A DNA stretch of 64,000 bases from Chryseobacterium arthrosphaerae. Lineage in GTDB: Bacteria > Bacteroidota > Bacteroidia > Flavobacteriales > Weeksellaceae. Location of the stretch: the NCBI RefSeq assembly GCF_001684965.1, contig NZ_MAYG01000012.1, forward strand, positions 558,001-622,000, read 5' to 3'. Of the stretch, positions 9,905 to 19,051 are shown in pieces. Every line of letters starts with the position of its first letter. The stretch's first letter is position 1. Below the pieces are notes generated by a model. The model saw only the letters and a program-made list of their open reading frames with translations. It ran no database searches and was not told the origin of the DNA. The position numbers were made by a program, and so were the translations under genes.

Positions 9905-10994
9905 TTATGACATTAATAATGTCCGCTATTTCATGCTCTTCCAACACAGAAGATATGGGTAAGCTGAGCACCTCTTCATGGATCTGTTCACTGATAGGAA
10001 GAGAAAAATTATTCATTTCTTTGTAAGCCTCCTGCTGATGAGGAGGAATAGGGTAGTGAATGATGGTCTGAATACCTTTTTCTGTTAAATAGGTTTGAAG
10101 TGCATCACGATTTTCTGTTCTTATGACAAAAACATGCCATACATGCTCTTTCTCATTTGATGGATTTTCAGGAAGAATGATTTTAGGGTTTTTTATTCCT
10201 TCTATAAATAATCTGGCAACTTTTCTTCTTGCTTCATTTTCATCTTCTATATATTTCAGTTTAACGTCCAGAACAGCTGCCTGAAGTTCATCTAACCTGG
10301 AGTTTAATCCTTTATAGATATTAATATATTTTTGGTTTGAACCATAATTTCCTAAGGCACGTATTGTTTCAGCTAATTGTTTATCGTTGGTTGTGACGGC
10401 TCCTGCATCACCAAGAGCCCCAAGATTTTTTCCGGGATAAAAACTGAAACCTGCAGCGTCCCCAAGATTTCCCGATTTTATATTATTCCATTCAGCCCCG
10501 ATAGCCTGGGCATTGTCTTCTACAATCTTTAATCTGTATTTCTCAGCAATATTTTTCAGCTTTTCAGAGAAAACAATTCTGCCCTGAAGGTGTACGATTA
10601 AAATTGCTTTGGTTTTTTGCGTAATCTTTTCTTCAATTTTTGAAATATCAATATTGTAAGTATTGAGCTCAGGTTCTACTAAAACAGGTACTAATCCGTT
10701 ATCTGACAGAGCCAGAATAGAGGCAATATAGGTGTTGGAGGGGACAATTACCTCATCACCGGGTTTCATATAGCCCAGCTCAATGTAAGCCCGGAAAATA
10801 AGCCGCAGTGCATCCAGACCGTTTGCTACCCCTATTGCATATTCTGAACCAATATAATGGGCTAAATTTGCTTCAAAATTTTTAACTTCATTTCCTAATA
10901 AATACCATCCGCTTCTGAAGACTTCCAGAAGTTTGTTTTCTATTTCCTGCTGGTATTTCATGTTTACTTTTTGAAGATCTAAAAACTTAATCAT
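9894..10994 (-). CDS. fdtB: DegT/DnrJ/EryC1-type sugar aminotransferase (FdtB/QdtB-like)
   Basis: 366 residues. A PLP-dependent nucleotide-sugar aminotransferase. The PLP Lys is probably K189 in [13 protein letters not shown], with D160 in [12 protein letters not shown] stacking on the cofactor and the family tail [15 protein letters not shown] stretch near 290. Together with fdtA in the same operon, the likely reaction is amination at C3 of a dTDP-3-keto-6-deoxyhexose to give dTDP-Fuc3N or dTDP-Qui3N. Which of the two cannot be decided from sequence. No 3-N-acetyltransferase (FdtC/QdtC) is seen in the window. Confidence 0.88.
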   Translation of the reverse strand: MIKFLDLQKVNMKYQQEIENKLLEVFRSGWYLLGNEVKNFEANLAHYIGSEYAIGVANGLDALRLIFRAYIELGYMKPGDEVIVPSNTYIASILALSDNGLVPVLVEPELNTYNIDISKIEEKITQKTKAILIVHLQGRIVFSEKLKNIAEKYRLKIVEDNAQAIGAEWNNIKSGNLGDAAGFSFYPGKNLGALGDAGAVTTNDKQLAETIRALGNYGSNQKYINIYKGLNSRLDELQAAVLDVKLKYIEDENEARRKVARLFIEGIKNPKIILPENPSNEKEHVWHVFVIRTENRDALQTYLTEKGIQTIIHYPIPPHQQEAYKEMNNFSLPISEQIHEEVLSLPISSVLEEHEIADIINVINEY

Positions 10995-11000
10995 TTCTTT

Positions 11001-11708
11001 TTATTTTGAACATGCAACATATATTTCAGCACAATGGTGAGGAAACTTTTTTCCTAATTTATAAAATCCTTCTATCATGGCTTCATTCCAATTGTTTTCA
11101 ATTTGCCCATTTGAAACAGGTTTAAAGAAAATACCACCTTCATCAATTATTTTATATCCCGCTTTTGTAATATCATCTTTTAAAGAATCTAAATCATACA
11201 CTCTATAGTGTCCCAATTCATGATCTCTTTGATTTAACTCATATTCGCTTTTTAATAATCCCATTTCTACGGCAGCTAATCTATGGATAGACTTAGCGTT
11301 GGGTACTGAAATTAAAAATATACCACTGTCTGATAACCAGGAATAAACAAGCTTTAAAACATCAACAGGATTTTCGATATGCTCCAGTACATGGCTCATG
11401 ATGATAGTGTCGAACTTTTTATCTGTTTTAAACTCTTCAAAATACGAGTTGTGTTTTGTAACGTTTGGATAATCAGGAATCTGATTTAATAAATTTTGAG
11501 ATCCTTCAACCAAATCCAGAGATGAAAAATCATTGACCAGATATTTGGTCATATGCCCCAGGGCTGGCCCTAATTCCAGAGCAGAATCTCCTTTGAAATA
11601 AGGTTTTAAACTTAAATAATTCAATTCTGTTAACTTAAAATCAAAGTCAAGAAAAGAACTGTTATAGAACTGTGCCGAATTCTGCACTTTATTTTTATAA
11701 TTTTCCAT
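11001..11708 (-). CDS. Class I SAM-dependent methyltransferase
   Basis: 235 residues. The SAM-binding motif I is ALELGPALGHMTK (about residues 39-51), followed by the acidic LDLVEGS strand and the IIMSHVLEHIENP post-motif typical of Methyltransf_11/23-type enzymes. It overlaps the HAD phosphatase gene by 14 bases. In this setting it may methylate a sugar, a sugar substituent, or cap the growing chain; Wzt-type ABC systems often use such terminal caps. The target is unknown. Confidence 0.85.
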   Translation of the reverse strand: MENYKNKVQNSAQFYNSSFLDFDFKLTELNYLSLKPYFKGDSALELGPALGHMTKYLVNDFSSLDLVEGSQNLLNQIPDYPNVTKHNSYFEEFKTDKKFDTIIMSHVLEHIENPVDVLKLVYSWLSDSGIFLISVPNAKSIHRLAAVEMGLLKSEYELNQRDHELGHYRVYDLDSLKDDITKAGYKIIDEGGIFFKPVSNGQIENNWNEAMIEGFYKLGKKFPHHCAEIYVACSK

Positions 11709-12324
11709 TTGTAATTTTATCTATTTTTAAATCAAGAACAGTATCTATAATAATGTCCGGCTGATATGGGAGTAAACTTTCTTTGCTGAGAAAACCGGAA
11801 AGAACAGCCACTGTTTTGATTCCTAATGATTTACCTGTTTGAATATCTTTGCCCGTATCCCCAATCAACCAATCTTCAGAAGTTATCTCTACTGCATCCT
11901 TAATTAAATCATATTTATCCTGCTGTTGTTGAGTTACTAAAACTTTCGTGAAAATATTTTCCCAGCCGAATGATTTTATTTGTTCCACAGCAATACTTTC
12001 CGACTGACGGGCCGTAACTACAAATAGAGCATGTTTTTTAGATAGGTTCAGAAGTAAATCTGCTGTTCCCTCAAAAGGAGTGTCTAGCTGCAGCCAATTT
12101 TCTAATTCAATTTCCGACATCCATTTTTTTTCAAAATCACTGTACTGCTCTTCGGTATAATTAAATTTAGAAAGGAGAATTTCTTTATGACTTATTTTAC
12201 TACGCTTTAACGCCCAATATTGATCAAACGACAACTCAGAAGCAGGAACTAATGATTGGAACAACTGATACAGTCTTGATCGGGAATCTATTAAAGTGCC
12301 ATCAAGGTCAAAAAAAATATTCAT
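11695..12324 (-). CDS. HAD-superfamily phosphatase
   Basis: 209 residues. HAD motif I FFDLDGTLIDS gives nucleophile D6 and acid/base D8; the motif II Thr lies in VVTARQ; motif IV is LIGDTGKDIQTG. The helical insert at about 15-90 is a C1 cap, as in phosphoglycolate/phosphoserine-type phosphatases. It sits between the SDR (1 base gap) and the methyltransferase (14-base overlap), so it likely hydrolyses a phosphorylated intermediate of the same glycan precursor pathway. Substrate unknown. Confidence 0.85.
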   Translation of the reverse strand: MNIFFDLDGTLIDSRSRLYQLFQSLVPASELSFDQYWALKRSKISHKEILLSKFNYTEEQYSDFEKKWMSEIELENWLQLDTPFEGTADLLLNLSKKHALFVVTARQSESIAVEQIKSFGWENIFTKVLVTQQQQDKYDLIKDAVEITSEDWLIGDTGKDIQTGKSLGIKTVAVLSGFLSKESLLPYQPDIIIDTVLDLKIDKITNGKL

Positions 12325-12325
12325 A

Positions 12326-13213
12326 TTACTTTTTATTTTTTTTCATGTACTCGAACTCTTCCCTGAGCCCTTCTTCTAAAGAAGTTTCATGGGGTAACAA
12401 AAGGGCATTCATTTTTGAACTATCAAATACAAAATCCCTTCCTTTTTTTTCAACAGGTATCTTTTCTATTATTACCTCTTTGTTTGAAATCTGTGTTATT
12501 ATATTCACCAAATCATTGATCGAAATAGAACGGTTTCCGACTAAGTTGATAACTCCTGTATCTTTTAGATGAATAGAGTTGATAATAGCTTTAACAATAT
12601 CTTTAATATAAATAAAAGAGCGTAACTCTTCTCCTGTACCCCAAATCTGAACAGGCTTTCCCGATAAAATATTATGAATTGTTGCGGGAATTATTTTTTG
12701 ATAAGCTTCTTCACCCGGACCATACACATGCCCTATCCTTAAGATTTGAACGGATTTATTATTTTCTTTTCCCCAACTTTCTACCATCTTTTCTGAATAC
12801 AATTTAGAATGGCCATAGAGTGAAGCCGGTTTTTCTAAAGTGTCTTCAGAAATAATGTTCTCATTATCATAAACGTCAAGTGTACTAAGGTAAATGAATT
12901 TTTTTAGATGAGGTAAAGCTGCATTTAATAATTTTTCTGTGTGAAATATATTTGAATTAGATGATTGAATGTTATTTGCTTCACTTCCTTTTTTAGGTGT
13001 GAAAGCTCCGGCATGAATGATCGTATCAATGTTCTGCAAACCATTTTTTAAGAAAAAATCGCTTTCAAACTGATAGTTGTTGTGCAACAGATAGGTGCAC
13101 TCTGTTATTGGTTGAGAGGTTAAGCAGACTATATTTTCTTTACCGTATCTTTCAATCAGGTGTGAAAGCAGGTGTTTTCCTATAAATCCCGAAGCTCCAG
13201 TTAAAAGTAACAT
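12326..13213 (-). CDS. NAD-dependent epimerase/dehydratase (extended SDR)
   Basis: 295 residues. Rossmann motif TGASGFIGKHL is at residues 5-15; the catalytic YGHSK supplies Tyr and Lys, and the strand YLSTLDVYD the Ser/Thr. The later ILRIGHVYGPGE and IKDIVKAI stretches are typical of nucleotide-sugar epimerases or reductases. It abuts the ATP-grasp gene directly (no gap) and the HAD gene by one base. It may be a 4-reductase or epimerase of a nucleotide sugar; no specific function can be assigned. Confidence 0.87.
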   Translation of the reverse strand: MLLLTGASGFIGKHLLSHLIERYGKENIVCLTSQPITECTYLLHNNYQFESDFFLKNGLQNIDTIIHAGAFTPKKGSEANNIQSSNSNIFHTEKLLNAALPHLKKFIYLSTLDVYDNENIISEDTLEKPASLYGHSKLYSEKMVESWGKENNKSVQILRIGHVYGPGEEAYQKIIPATIHNILSGKPVQIWGTGEELRSFIYIKDIVKAIINSIHLKDTGVINLVGNRSISINDLVNIITQISNKEVIIEKIPVEKKGRDFVFDSSKMNALLLPHETSLEEGLREEFEYMKKNKK

Positions 13214-14281
13214 TTACAAATTTTTTATTCGTTGCTGTATCTGAGTATCCGTCATTAGCTTGGGTTGAGTATCCATGCCTCTTAACCACAATAATCCGTC
13301 CTGTAAGGGGTTTATTTTTTTATTTAATTGTGGAAACTCATTATATAAAGCAATGTCTTTAAATATTTCAGGCATATTCAATCCCGCTTCGGTAAAAAAT
13401 AATACCGTAGTAAAGAATCTTGAAATATTTATTTCTGTAGGATTGGGAACACCATTTTTATCATAAGCCATATCTACTCCAAAAATTCCATGAGGTTTAT
13501 CTGAAACGGCCTTGATCGTGGCTATTGATATTCTGTCTACCTCAGGATCCGAATAGGTCTGACCTACTTTTGTGACCCCTGTAACACCGGAAACAGTTCT
13601 GTTCCCATGAGTCCATCCTTTTCTCAATCTTGTTTGGGCGACTACCAATTCACCTTCATGCCAAATGGAAAGCCATGTTACGGTATCCGGAGTCAGCATT
13701 TCTGCAGCCACAAAGTCTCCCCATCCATGATATCGGTCGATCCACCCTTTTGCAAAAGAAAAGTCATTGGTAGGGAGGGCTCCTTTACCGCCTCCTCCAA
13801 TAGATGAAGCTCTTAACCATATATTTCCATCTTTGTCTCCTAAATCTGAAAAAGCTTTTTTAAGATCATCCTCATTATTGATCATGATGTTTCCGGGTAC
13901 TGTTACACCAGCTTCTCTGCATTTCAAATAGGTTTTATATTTATGAACGCAGGTATCAATAACTTCATGAGACGGCATAAACGTTTTGGTACCGGCAGAA
14001 TGAATATCTTCTCTGATCATAGAGGCGTGATAAATCTCCAGATCATTTTGAAAGTGTATCAAATCAGGTTTTTCCTGATTCAGTATTTGTAATAATGATG
14101 TTTTATAATCGGGTTGGTTGGCATAAGGTATATAAGATACTTCATGAGCATTGGAAAGAATAAGGTCTGTAGGCTCACTGCCCATGCCGATTATTCTCTC
14201 CTTTTTAGAACTTCGGAGAAGAGAGTTGATAACTCCTTCAGAGGGAGCGCCGCCTGCACCGGCAATTAGTATTTTAATCAT
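13214..14281 (-). CDS. ATP-grasp protein resembling carbamoyl-phosphate synthase large subunit
   Basis: 355 residues. It starts with a nucleotide-type Rossmann motif (ILIAGAGGAPSEG), followed by the ATP-grasp fold: SSIGGGGKGAL is the glycine-rich phosphate loop and PTEINISRFF the metal-binding segment. ATP-grasp enzymes join a carboxylate to an amine or other nucleophile through an acyl-phosphate. It overlaps fdtA by 4 bases (ATGA type) and abuts the SDR gene. It could build an acyl or amino-acyl substituent for the 3-amino sugar, but no substrate is visible in the sequence. Confidence 0.8.
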   Translation of the reverse strand: MIKILIAGAGGAPSEGVINSLLRSSKKERIIGMGSEPTDLILSNAHEVSYIPYANQPDYKTSLLQILNQEKPDLIHFQNDLEIYHASMIREDIHSAGTKTFMPSHEVIDTCVHKYKTYLKCREAGVTVPGNIMINNEDDLKKAFSDLGDKDGNIWLRASSIGGGGKGALPTNDFSFAKGWIDRYHGWGDFVAAEMLTPDTVTWLSIWHEGELVVAQTRLRKGWTHGNRTVSGVTGVTKVGQTYSDPEVDRISIATIKAVSDKPHGIFGVDMAYDKNGVPNPTEINISRFFTTVLFFTEAGLNMPEIFKDIALYNEFPQLNKKINPLQDGLLWLRGMDTQPKLMTDTQIQQRIKNL

Positions 14282-14679
14282 TCTATGAGTTTTTGAAAAT
14301 CTTGATAATCTCTTATATAATCGTCTTCAGTATACGGCAGAGATGCTAAACATAAAAGTACAGCATTATGTGAAAACTTAATGTCTCTCCATACCAGTTT
14401 GGGAATATATATGCCTTTAGACGGATTGTTCAGAATAAAAGTTTCTTTGTGGCCATCTTTATTTTCTGTATTAAATTCTATGATACCTGAAACAGCAAAT
14501 ATTAATTGTTCAAGATTTTTATGTGCATGGCCTCCTCTTATTACATCTTGTGGGGTATAATAAGTCCAGTATACACGTTTAACTTCAAAAGGTATATTTT
14601 TTAAATTTTCAGCGACAGTAATGAAACCTAATGAAGAATCACCTATTTTTTCTAAATCAAAATATTGAACTTTTTCCAT
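14278..14679 (-). CDS. fdtA: dTDP-4-keto-6-deoxyglucose 3,4-ketoisomerase (FdtA/QdtA-like cupin)
   Basis: 133 residues, a single cupin domain and the usual size for the family. The RGGHAHKNLEQLI segment contains H51 and H53, matching the catalytic histidine pair of FdtA/QdtA, and YWTYYTPQDV precedes it as in WxcM-like proteins. It moves the keto group of dTDP-4-keto-6-deoxyglucose from C4 to C3, feeding the aminotransferase encoded at 9894-10994. The substrate comes from RfbA/RfbB in the neighbouring unit. FdtA and QdtA differ in C4 stereochemistry and cannot be separated by eye. Confidence 0.9.
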   Translation of the reverse strand: MEKVQYFDLEKIGDSSLGFITVAENLKNIPFEVKRVYWTYYTPQDVIRGGHAHKNLEQLIFAVSGIIEFNTENKDGHKETFILNNPSKGIYIPKLVWRDIKFSHNAVLLCLASLPYTEDDYIRDYQDFQKLIE

Positions 14680-14687
14680 TAAACAAT

Positions 14688-15941
14688 TTATTTTACAATA
14701 TAATTAAAATCAGGTCTGATAATTCCGGGCAATACATTAATATTTTTACCCATTTTCACATTTTCAATTTCAAAGCCTATTATTTCATTGGCGACATACA
14801 GAGGGATTCTCTGATCCTCACCAAACATGAGTTTGAAATAATAATTACCTGTATTGAGAAGGTGTGGCGGGATTTCAAATTCTACAATATATTCTTTTTT
14901 CTGAGAGTCATTTTGAGTGGTGATAGGAGCTCCGGTATGAAAAACTACAGCTTCTTCATAGGTTCTCAGTTCAAAAGTGGTGTCAATATTGATATTCTCT
15001 TTGAAATTATAAAATCTAAGCAGGATTTTAATCCCTGATTCAATGTCTAAAAACTGTCCTTTTGTAGGCTTAACGGAAAATTCTAAAATTCTGATATTTT
15101 CATTTCCTAAAGCTGTCTCCAAAGGACCTTCATGAAGGTAACTTGATTGTTTTTCAGAGCTTTTCTGATATTCTGCAATAGTATCCAAAATACCTCCACT
15201 ATATGACAGCTGCCCTTGATGTAGCAAAATTCCTGATGAGCAAAGCTCTTTTATGGCAGTCATATTATGACTTACAAATAAAATGGTTCTTCCTTCTCCT
15301 TTGGTAACATCATTCATTTTGCCAAGACATTTTTTCTGAAAGTCAGCATCCCCCACAGCCAATACCTCGTCAACGATTAATATTTCTGATTCTAAATGTG
15401 CTGCTACAGCAAATGCAAGGCGTACATACATTCCGGAAGAATATCTCTTGACAGGAGTATCAATATATCTTTCAACACCGGAAAAGTCTACAATTTCATC
15501 AAACTTTCTCTTGATCTCCTTTCTTGTCATTCCAAGAATAGCTCCATTCAGAAAGACATTTTCCCGTCCCGTCATTTCAGGATGAAAACCTGTTCCTACT
15601 TCCAGCAATGATGCAATTCTTCCATGGCTGTATATTTTACCGGTTGTGGGTTTGGTGACTTTACTCAGGAGCTTCAGCAATGTTGATTTCCCGGCACCAT
15701 TTCTTCCGATGATTCCTACAGCATCTCCTTGCTTAACTTCAAAGTTGATATCACGAAGAGACCATACATATTCAGAATCTCCCTTGGTGGTTCTGTCATT
15801 GGCTTCACCAATCTTCAGATAGGGATCTTCTTTTCCTCTTACTTTATGCCAGAATCTGTTGAGGTCATGGGAAAGAGTACCTGTTCCGACTTGTCCCAGA
15901 CGGTATTGTTTTGATATATTTTCTGCTTTTAAAGCCAGCAT
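14688..15941 (-). CDS. wzt: ABC transporter ATP-binding protein with C-terminal glycan-binding domain (Wzt-like)
   Basis: 417 residues in two parts. The N-terminal ~245 residues are an ABC ATPase: Walker A GRNGAGKST (79-87), signature YSSGM (167-171) and Walker B with ILIVDE (187-192). The C-terminal ~165 residues form a beta-rich domain like Wzt_C, which in O9a-type systems recognises the finished or capped polysaccharide before export. With the permease upstream it exports the undecaprenyl-linked glycan across the inner membrane. The presence of this domain argues that chain recognition, and perhaps a terminal modification, controls export. Confidence 0.93.
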   Translation of the reverse strand: MLALKAENISKQYRLGQVGTGTLSHDLNRFWHKVRGKEDPYLKIGEANDRTTKGDSEYVWSLRDINFEVKQGDAVGIIGRNGAGKSTLLKLLSKVTKPTTGKIYSHGRIASLLEVGTGFHPEMTGRENVFLNGAILGMTRKEIKRKFDEIVDFSGVERYIDTPVKRYSSGMYVRLAFAVAAHLESEILIVDEVLAVGDADFQKKCLGKMNDVTKGEGRTILFVSHNMTAIKELCSSGILLHQGQLSYSGGILDTIAEYQKSSEKQSSYLHEGPLETALGNENIRILEFSVKPTKGQFLDIESGIKILLRFYNFKENINIDTTFELRTYEEAVVFHTGAPITTQNDSQKKEYIVEFEIPPHLLNTGNYYFKLMFGEDQRIPLYVANEIIGFEIENVKMGKNINVLPGIIRPDFNYIVK

Positions 15942-15984
15942 ATTTAAATGATTTAAAATTAATAAGAAAGTTTCTCAATAAATG

Positions 15985-16833
15985 CTATACAGTATCCATA
16001 AAGCTTTTTTCAACCTTATTGAATACGACGATTCCTGTCATTAAAAGAATGAGAATAATCACCGTACTGATTCCAAGCATGGCAGGAGAGAAGTCTCCCG
16101 CCCCAATCCATGCATATTTAAAGCATTCAAAGATACCCGTTAAAGGATTATAATATGCCAGTTTTTTAAAGAATCCCGGTAATGAAGATACCGGATAAAT
16201 GACAGGGGTGGCATACATGTATAAGCTAACCCCAAAACCTAACAGCATCGCCAGATCCTTATATTTTGTAGTAAGTGAAGAAAATATCATGCCTACTCCC
16301 AGAGCAAAAAGTGCCATTAAGAATATAAGGAACGGAGTGGCAAGAATCCAGATATTAGGATGAACTTCTCCTTTATTCAGATAATACGCCCATACAAGAA
16401 TGAATAACAGAAACTGTACCCCAAATCTCATAAGGTTGGAGAGAACAATGGAGAGTGGAGTAACCAGCCTCGGAAAATAAACTTTTCCAAAGATTCCTGC
16501 ATTTCCTGTAAATGTAGACGATGTAGCCAGTAAAGAGGATGAAAAATAATTCCAAAGAGTAACACCAGCAAGGTAAAAAAGCAGTGGTGGTGCCCCATCG
16601 GTAGGTAATTTTGCAATTCTTCCAAAAATGACCAGATATACGATGGTTGTTAAAATAGGATTGATAAAAAACCATATAGGTCCTAAAATGGTCTGTTTAA
16701 AGCTGGATACAAAATCTCTCTTTACAAACATATAAACAAGATCTTTGTATCTCCAGACTTCTTTTAGCTTCAGGTCAAACAACGAATGATCAGCATCAAT
16801 CGTTTCAGTCCACTTCTGTTGTGGTTCATTCAT
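15985..16833 (-). CDS. wzm: Polysaccharide ABC transporter permease (Wzm-like, ABC2 family)
   Basis: 282 residues. A soluble N-terminal segment with VWRYKDLVYMFVKRDF is followed by about six hydrophobic membrane segments, including ILTTIVYLVIFG, FLLFILVWAYYL, FLIFLMALFALGVG and VIILILLMTGIVVF, as expected for an ABC2-type Wzm/TagG permease. It is first in the long unit and 43 bases upstream of wzt. A TAnnTTTG element just before it (16850-16857) suggests the operon promoter. It moves the lipid-linked glycan to the periplasm. Confidence 0.93.
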   Translation of the reverse strand: MNEPQQKWTETIDADHSLFDLKLKEVWRYKDLVYMFVKRDFVSSFKQTILGPIWFFINPILTTIVYLVIFGRIAKLPTDGAPPLLFYLAGVTLWNYFSSSLLATSSTFTGNAGIFGKVYFPRLVTPLSIVLSNLMRFGVQFLLFILVWAYYLNKGEVHPNIWILATPFLIFLMALFALGVGMIFSSLTTKYKDLAMLLGFGVSLYMYATPVIYPVSSLPGFFKKLAYYNPLTGIFECFKYAWIGAGDFSPAMLGISTVIILILLMTGIVVFNKVEKSFMDTV

Positions 16834-16849
16834 CTGTGTAAGTTTTTTG

Positions 16850-16857
16850 CAAATTTA
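16850..16857 (-). promoter_or_regulatory. Putative promoter -7 element of the wzm-wzt polysaccharide operon
   Basis: On the minus strand the sequence reads TAAATTTG, matching the Bacteroidetes -7 consensus TAnnTTTG, 17 bases before the wzm ATG. No good -33 TTTG is visible at the expected distance, so strength is uncertain. It lies directly after the rfbA terminator, where a new promoter is needed. Confidence 0.45.
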
Positions 16858-16957
16858 TAATAATTAATCTTACTGTATTTTTGAGGTTATGAATTTTATT
16901 TCAAATAAAAACCAAAAAGCAACAACTAATATATTGATATTTGCTGTTATAAACAAA

Positions 16958-16981
16958 ACTATTGGCTATAAAGCCAATAGT
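16958..16981 (-). terminator. Rho-independent terminator after rfbA
   Basis: A perfect 10-bp inverted repeat (ACTATTGGCT / AGCCAATAGT) with a 4-base loop, followed on the minus strand by TTTGTTT. It sits 26 bases past the rfbA stop and separates the precursor genes ugd-rfbB-rfbA from the exporter/transferase operon. The plus strand has few T after it, so it acts mainly on minus-strand transcripts. Confidence 0.8.
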
Positions 16982-17006
16982 GTGCGGATTTTATAAATTG
17001 TATTTA

Positions 17007-17870
17007 CTATTTTTCTATAAGCTGCTTCAGATATTCACCATACCCGCTTTTTCCGTATTTAGTGGCAGTTTCCAGAAGTTTTTCTTCATTGATGAATTTA
17101 TTTCTGAAAGCAATTTCCTCAATACATCCGATTTTGAATCCCTGTCTTTTTTCAATAACACTTACGAATTCTGAAGCGTCATGAAGGGAATCAAAAGTTC
17201 CGGTATCCAGCCATGCGGTACCTCTGTCCAGAACGGCTACTTCAAGCTTTCCTTTGTTTAAATAAACATTGTTGATATCGGTAATTTCAAGTTCTCCTCT
17301 TGCAGAAGGTCTGATGTTTTTGGCAATCTCCACTACAGTGTTATCATAGAAATATAAACCGGGAACAGCATAGTTGGATTTTGGCTTTAAGGGCTTTTCT
17401 TCGATAGAAACCGCCTTCAGTTCTTTGTCGAATTCTACCACTCCGTATCTTTCAGGGTCTGCCACATGATAGGCAAAAACGACGCCTCCGTCCGGATTGG
17501 TTTTGTTTTTCAGTAAAGTTCCCATTTCGGAACCATAGAAAATATTGTCTCCTAAAACCAGGGCGGCAGAATCGCTGCCAATGAATTGGTCTCCCAATAT
17601 AAATGCCTGGGCTAACCCGTCTGGGCTTGGCTGTACAACATACTCGATGTTGCATCCTATTTGGGAGCCATCTCCTAAAAGTTTGATAAATCCTTCCTGG
17701 TCGTGGGGAGTGGTAATAATTAAAATATCCTTGATGCCCGCTAAAAGAAGCGTGGAAAGTGGATAGTAGATCATAGGCTTATCGTAAACAGGCATTAATT
17801 GCTTACTTACTGCGATCGTTAGAGGGTAAAGTCTTGTTCCGGATCCTCCGGCTAATATTATTCCTTTCAT
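17007..17870 (-). CDS. rfbA: Glucose-1-phosphate thymidylyltransferase
   Basis: 287 residues, full length for RmlA/RfbA. It makes dTDP-glucose from dTTP and glucose-1-phosphate. The N-terminus has the nucleotidyltransferase signature [13 protein letters not shown] with Arg/Lys in [17 protein letters not shown], then [10 protein letters not shown] (metal-binding Asp), [14 protein letters not shown] and [11 protein letters not shown]. It is last in the ugd-rfbB-rfbA unit. Its product feeds RfbB and then FdtA/FdtB. No rfbC or rfbD (for dTDP-rhamnose) is seen here, which favours an amino-deoxyhexose as the end product. Confidence 0.97.
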   Translation of the reverse strand: MKGIILAGGSGTRLYPLTIAVSKQLMPVYDKPMIYYPLSTLLLAGIKDILIITTPHDQEGFIKLLGDGSQIGCNIEYVVQPSPDGLAQAFILGDQFIGSDSAALVLGDNIFYGSEMGTLLKNKTNPDGGVVFAYHVADPERYGVVEFDKELKAVSIEEKPLKPKSNYAVPGLYFYDNTVVEIAKNIRPSARGELEITDINNVYLNKGKLEVAVLDRGTAWLDTGTFDSLHDASEFVSVIEKRQGFKIGCIEEIAFRNKFINEEKLLETATKYGKSGYGEYLKQLIEK

Positions 17871-17967
17871 TGTGTGTGAATTACGCCAATTTTCATTTGC
17901 GTGTTATATTGATCGTTATTTTGTGACTGGAGTGATGTTGTTTTTCGCTTTTCTCAATAATGGAGAT

Positions 17968-19047
17968 CTAGCTATATTGTTTGTTGTAATATTCCTGGTA
18001 ATTTCCTGAAGTTACGTTTTCCAGCCATTCTTTATTTTCCAGATACCATTCAATGGTTTTTCCTAATCCTTCTTCAAAAGTTACGGAAGGTTTCCATCCT
18101 AAGTCTTTATTCAATTTTGTAGCATCAATCGCGTAGCGCTTGTCGTGTCCTGGTCTGTCTTTCACAAAAGTGATCAGTTTTTCAGAATAGCCTTCCGGTT
18201 TTCCAAGCTTAGCGTCCATTTGTCTGATAAGTTCTTTTACCAGATCAATATTCTGCCATTCGTTGAATCCGCCGATATTATACGTTTCTCCGGTTTTTGC
18301 TTCATTGAATATCTGGTGGATGGCTCTTGCGTGGTCGATTACAAATAACCAGTCTCTGGTGTATTTTCCGTCACCATAGATTGGTAAAGGTCTTTCATTG
18401 ATGATATTTGAAATACAAAGAGGAATCAGCTTTTCCGGGAAATGATTTGGTCCGTAGTTATTGGAACAGTTGGATACGATGAAAGGCATTCCGTAAGTGT
18501 TTCCGTAAGCTCTTACCAGGTGATCCGAAGCTGCCTTTGATGCGGAATAGGGTGATTGTGGATCATACGGTGTGGTTTCTAAAAAGAATCCGGTTTCACC
18601 TAAGCTGCCATATACTTCATCTGTAGAAACATGGTAGAATAAGTTGGTTCTTTTTTCATCAGGAAATCTGCCGTGGGTATGATCAGGATTCAGGGTCCAG
18701 AACTCTTTACAAAGATTAAGAAGATTGGCTGTCCCGTTTACATTGGTGTTGATAAAAGCCATCGGATCAGTAATACTTCGGTCTACATGGCTTTCTGCAG
18801 CTAAATGTATTACTGCATCCGGGTTATATTTTTCGAAAACTTTTCTGAGTTCTTCGGGCTGGGTAATATCTGCTTTTTCGAAAACATAATTAGGTTCATT
18901 TTCAATGTCCTTCAGGTTTTCAAGATTTCCGGCATAGGTAAGGGCATCAAGGTTGATGATGGTTGTGTCCGGATTGTTTTTTACGAATTCTCTTACAACA
19001 TGAGAGCCAATAAATCCGGCTCCTCCTGTGATGATAATATTTTTCAT
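17968..19047 (-). CDS. rfbB: dTDP-glucose 4,6-dehydratase
   Basis: 359 residues. An extended SDR that oxidises and dehydrates dTDP-glucose to dTDP-4-keto-6-deoxy-D-glucose. Visible are TGGAGFIGSHVVRE (about 7-20), HLAAESHVDRSI, VSTDEVYGSLG with the catalytic Thr-Asp-Glu, and YSASKAASDHLVRA with Tyr/Lys. All are strict family marks. It lies 4 bases downstream of ugd and 97 bases upstream of rfbA, in the same unit. Product is the branch point for the fdtA/fdtB pathway in the next operon. Confidence 0.97.
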   Translation of the reverse strand: MKNIIITGGAGFIGSHVVREFVKNNPDTTIINLDALTYAGNLENLKDIENEPNYVFEKADITQPEELRKVFEKYNPDAVIHLAAESHVDRSITDPMAFINTNVNGTANLLNLCKEFWTLNPDHTHGRFPDEKRTNLFYHVSTDEVYGSLGETGFFLETTPYDPQSPYSASKAASDHLVRAYGNTYGMPFIVSNCSNNYGPNHFPEKLIPLCISNIINERPLPIYGDGKYTRDWLFVIDHARAIHQIFNEAKTGETYNIGGFNEWQNIDLVKELIRQMDAKLGKPEGYSEKLITFVKDRPGHDKRYAIDATKLNKDLGWKPSVTFEEGLGKTIEWYLENKEWLENVTSGNYQEYYNKQYS

Positions 19048-19051
19048 TTAT

